Shown here piece by piece: positions 14,957 to 15,538 of a stretch of 15,538 nucleotides of DNA. The translations under genes were made by a program, and so were the position numbers. Source of the DNA: Treponema sp. (GTDB lineage Bacteria; Spirochaetota; Spirochaetia; Treponematales; Breznakiellaceae); contig JAISOR010000134.1 of NCBI GenBank assembly GCA_031275535.1, forward strand, positions 1-15,538, given 5' to 3'. Position 1 is the stretch's first letter. Every line of letters starts with the position of its first letter. The notes below the pieces were generated by a model. That model did no database searches and was not told the DNA's origin. It was given only the letters and a program-made list of their open reading frames with translations.

Positions 14957-15538
14957 CTACTTCTGGCTCAGGTTATTGACCCCGTCCCAGTCATCCGGCG
15001 GGGGGGCGGCGATATAGCTGCGGCACGTATCCAGGTAGAGCCGGGCCGTGTTGTCCGCTTCATTTTGGGCCGCCAGGGAACGGAAAATTTCTTCCGCCTC
15101 CCGGAACCGCCGTTTTTCGTAGAGGGCCAGGGCCTCTTCCCAGGCGGCCAGGGTGTCCGGCACGGCGTCTTCGCCCCGCAGCCCCGGTTCGCTCCGCGAA
15201 CCTAGTAGCTCGTAGAGCCGTACCGGGGTATTGATCCCCACCACCCGGACCCGGTCAAGGCTCCGGCAGATAAATTCATCCCCTATCATGCTCTTGGTAT
15301 ACTCGCTTATCAGAATGCCCCCCGTGTGGTACTGCTTGTTCACCCCCTCAAGCCGGGCCGCCAGGTTCACCGCGTTCCCCATGATCGTATAGTTCATCTT
15401 GTTGGAGGTTCCCATATTGCCCACCACCATTTCCCCCGTGTTTATCCCTATCCGGGTGTACAGCGGCATGGGATCCTGGGCGTCAAGCTTAATCCCCTTG
15501 TTCTTCAACGCCTCAATCACCCCGCCGGTAATAAGCCC
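14957..15538 (-). CDS. Class III adenylate/guanylate cyclase, C-terminal part (runs off right edge)
   Basis: The frame is open to the window edge (upstream residues read GLITGGVIEALKNKG), so the true start lies outside. The visible catalytic half has RIGINTGEMVVGNMGTSNKMNYT followed by IMGNAVNLAARLEGVNKQY. This contains the Asn and Arg that stabilise the transition state in class III cyclases (NLAAR), then ILISEYTKSMI and a VRVVGINTPVRLYELLG ending typical of the domain. About 60 further residues form paired helices resembling a single TPR-like repeat (ALALYEKRRFREAEEIFRSL). It makes cAMP or, less likely, cGMP. Relatives with this C-terminus usually carry CHASE2 or other sensor domains at the N-terminus, which cannot be seen here. 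It lies upstream of, and on the same strand as, the his operon, but that operon has its own promoter. Confidence 0.88.
   Translation of the reverse strand, partial: GLITGGVIEALKNKGIKLDAQDPMPLYTRIGINTGEMVVGNMGTSNKMNYTIMGNAVNLAARLEGVNKQYHTGGILISEYTKSMIGDEFICRSLDRVRVVGINTPVRLYELLGSRSEPGLRGEDAVPDTLAAWEEALALYEKRRFREAEEIFRSLAAQNEADNTARLYLDTCRSYIAAPPPDDWDGVNNLSQK

Noticed and set aside
1..15538. CRISPR arrays, insertion sequences, tRNA genes or prophage
   Set aside because: No regularly spaced repeats, transposase frames, cloverleaf-like segments or phage genes were seen; the window is metabolic and signalling genes.

Overview
The window is GC-rich bacterial DNA with densely packed genes. It most likely comes from a spirochaete of the Treponema group. 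This is inferred from a 7TM-DISM receptor joined to an RsbW-like ATPase, a class III cyclase with a C-terminal repeat tail, and the general protein style; no rRNA or other marker is present to prove it. There are eleven complete protein genes, two genes cut by the window edges, and one short regulatory leader peptide that ordinary ORF calling misses.

Left part (1-6831): the start of an unrecognised gene runs off the left edge (1-104, minus). Next is a long-form pyruvate kinase (224-2020, minus). Divergent from it is a two-gene plus-strand unit, a short-chain dehydrogenase and an aldehyde dehydrogenase joined by an ATGA overlap (2139-4516). Convergent with that unit, only 17 bp away, is a sensor protein with signal peptide, periplasmic domain, seven membrane helices, PAS domain and RsbW-type ATPase (4534-6831, minus).

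Right part (6945-14833): a histidine operon on the minus strand, transcribed right to left in the order hisL (leader peptide), hisG, hisB, hisH, hisF, hisA-hisIE (one three-enzyme polypeptide), hisC, hisD, then a COG0731-type radical SAM gene coupled to hisD. Together these cover every step from PRPP and ATP to histidine except histinol-phosphate dephosphorylation (histidinol-phosphate phosphatase), which must be encoded elsewhere. HisG is the long form with its own regulatory domain. HisB is only the dehydratase. The fused protein would carry out three consecutive steps (pyrophosphohydrolase, cyclohydrolase, isomerase).

The most interesting element is the 190 bp in front of hisG. It holds a promoter, a 24-codon peptide with a His-His-Tyr-His run, a chain of mutually exclusive hairpins, and a strong intrinsic terminator whose nine U residues abut the hisG ribosome binding site. 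This has the layout of the enterobacterial his attenuator, but the leader peptide has no Shine-Dalgarno sequence and its ATG sits at the predicted transcription start, so it appears to be translated from a leaderless RNA. Two other promoters in the window (for the SDR gene and the left-edge gene) also place their predicted start points at or within 2 nt of the ATG. The right edge (14957-15538, minus) is the C-terminal part of an adenylate/guanylate cyclase.
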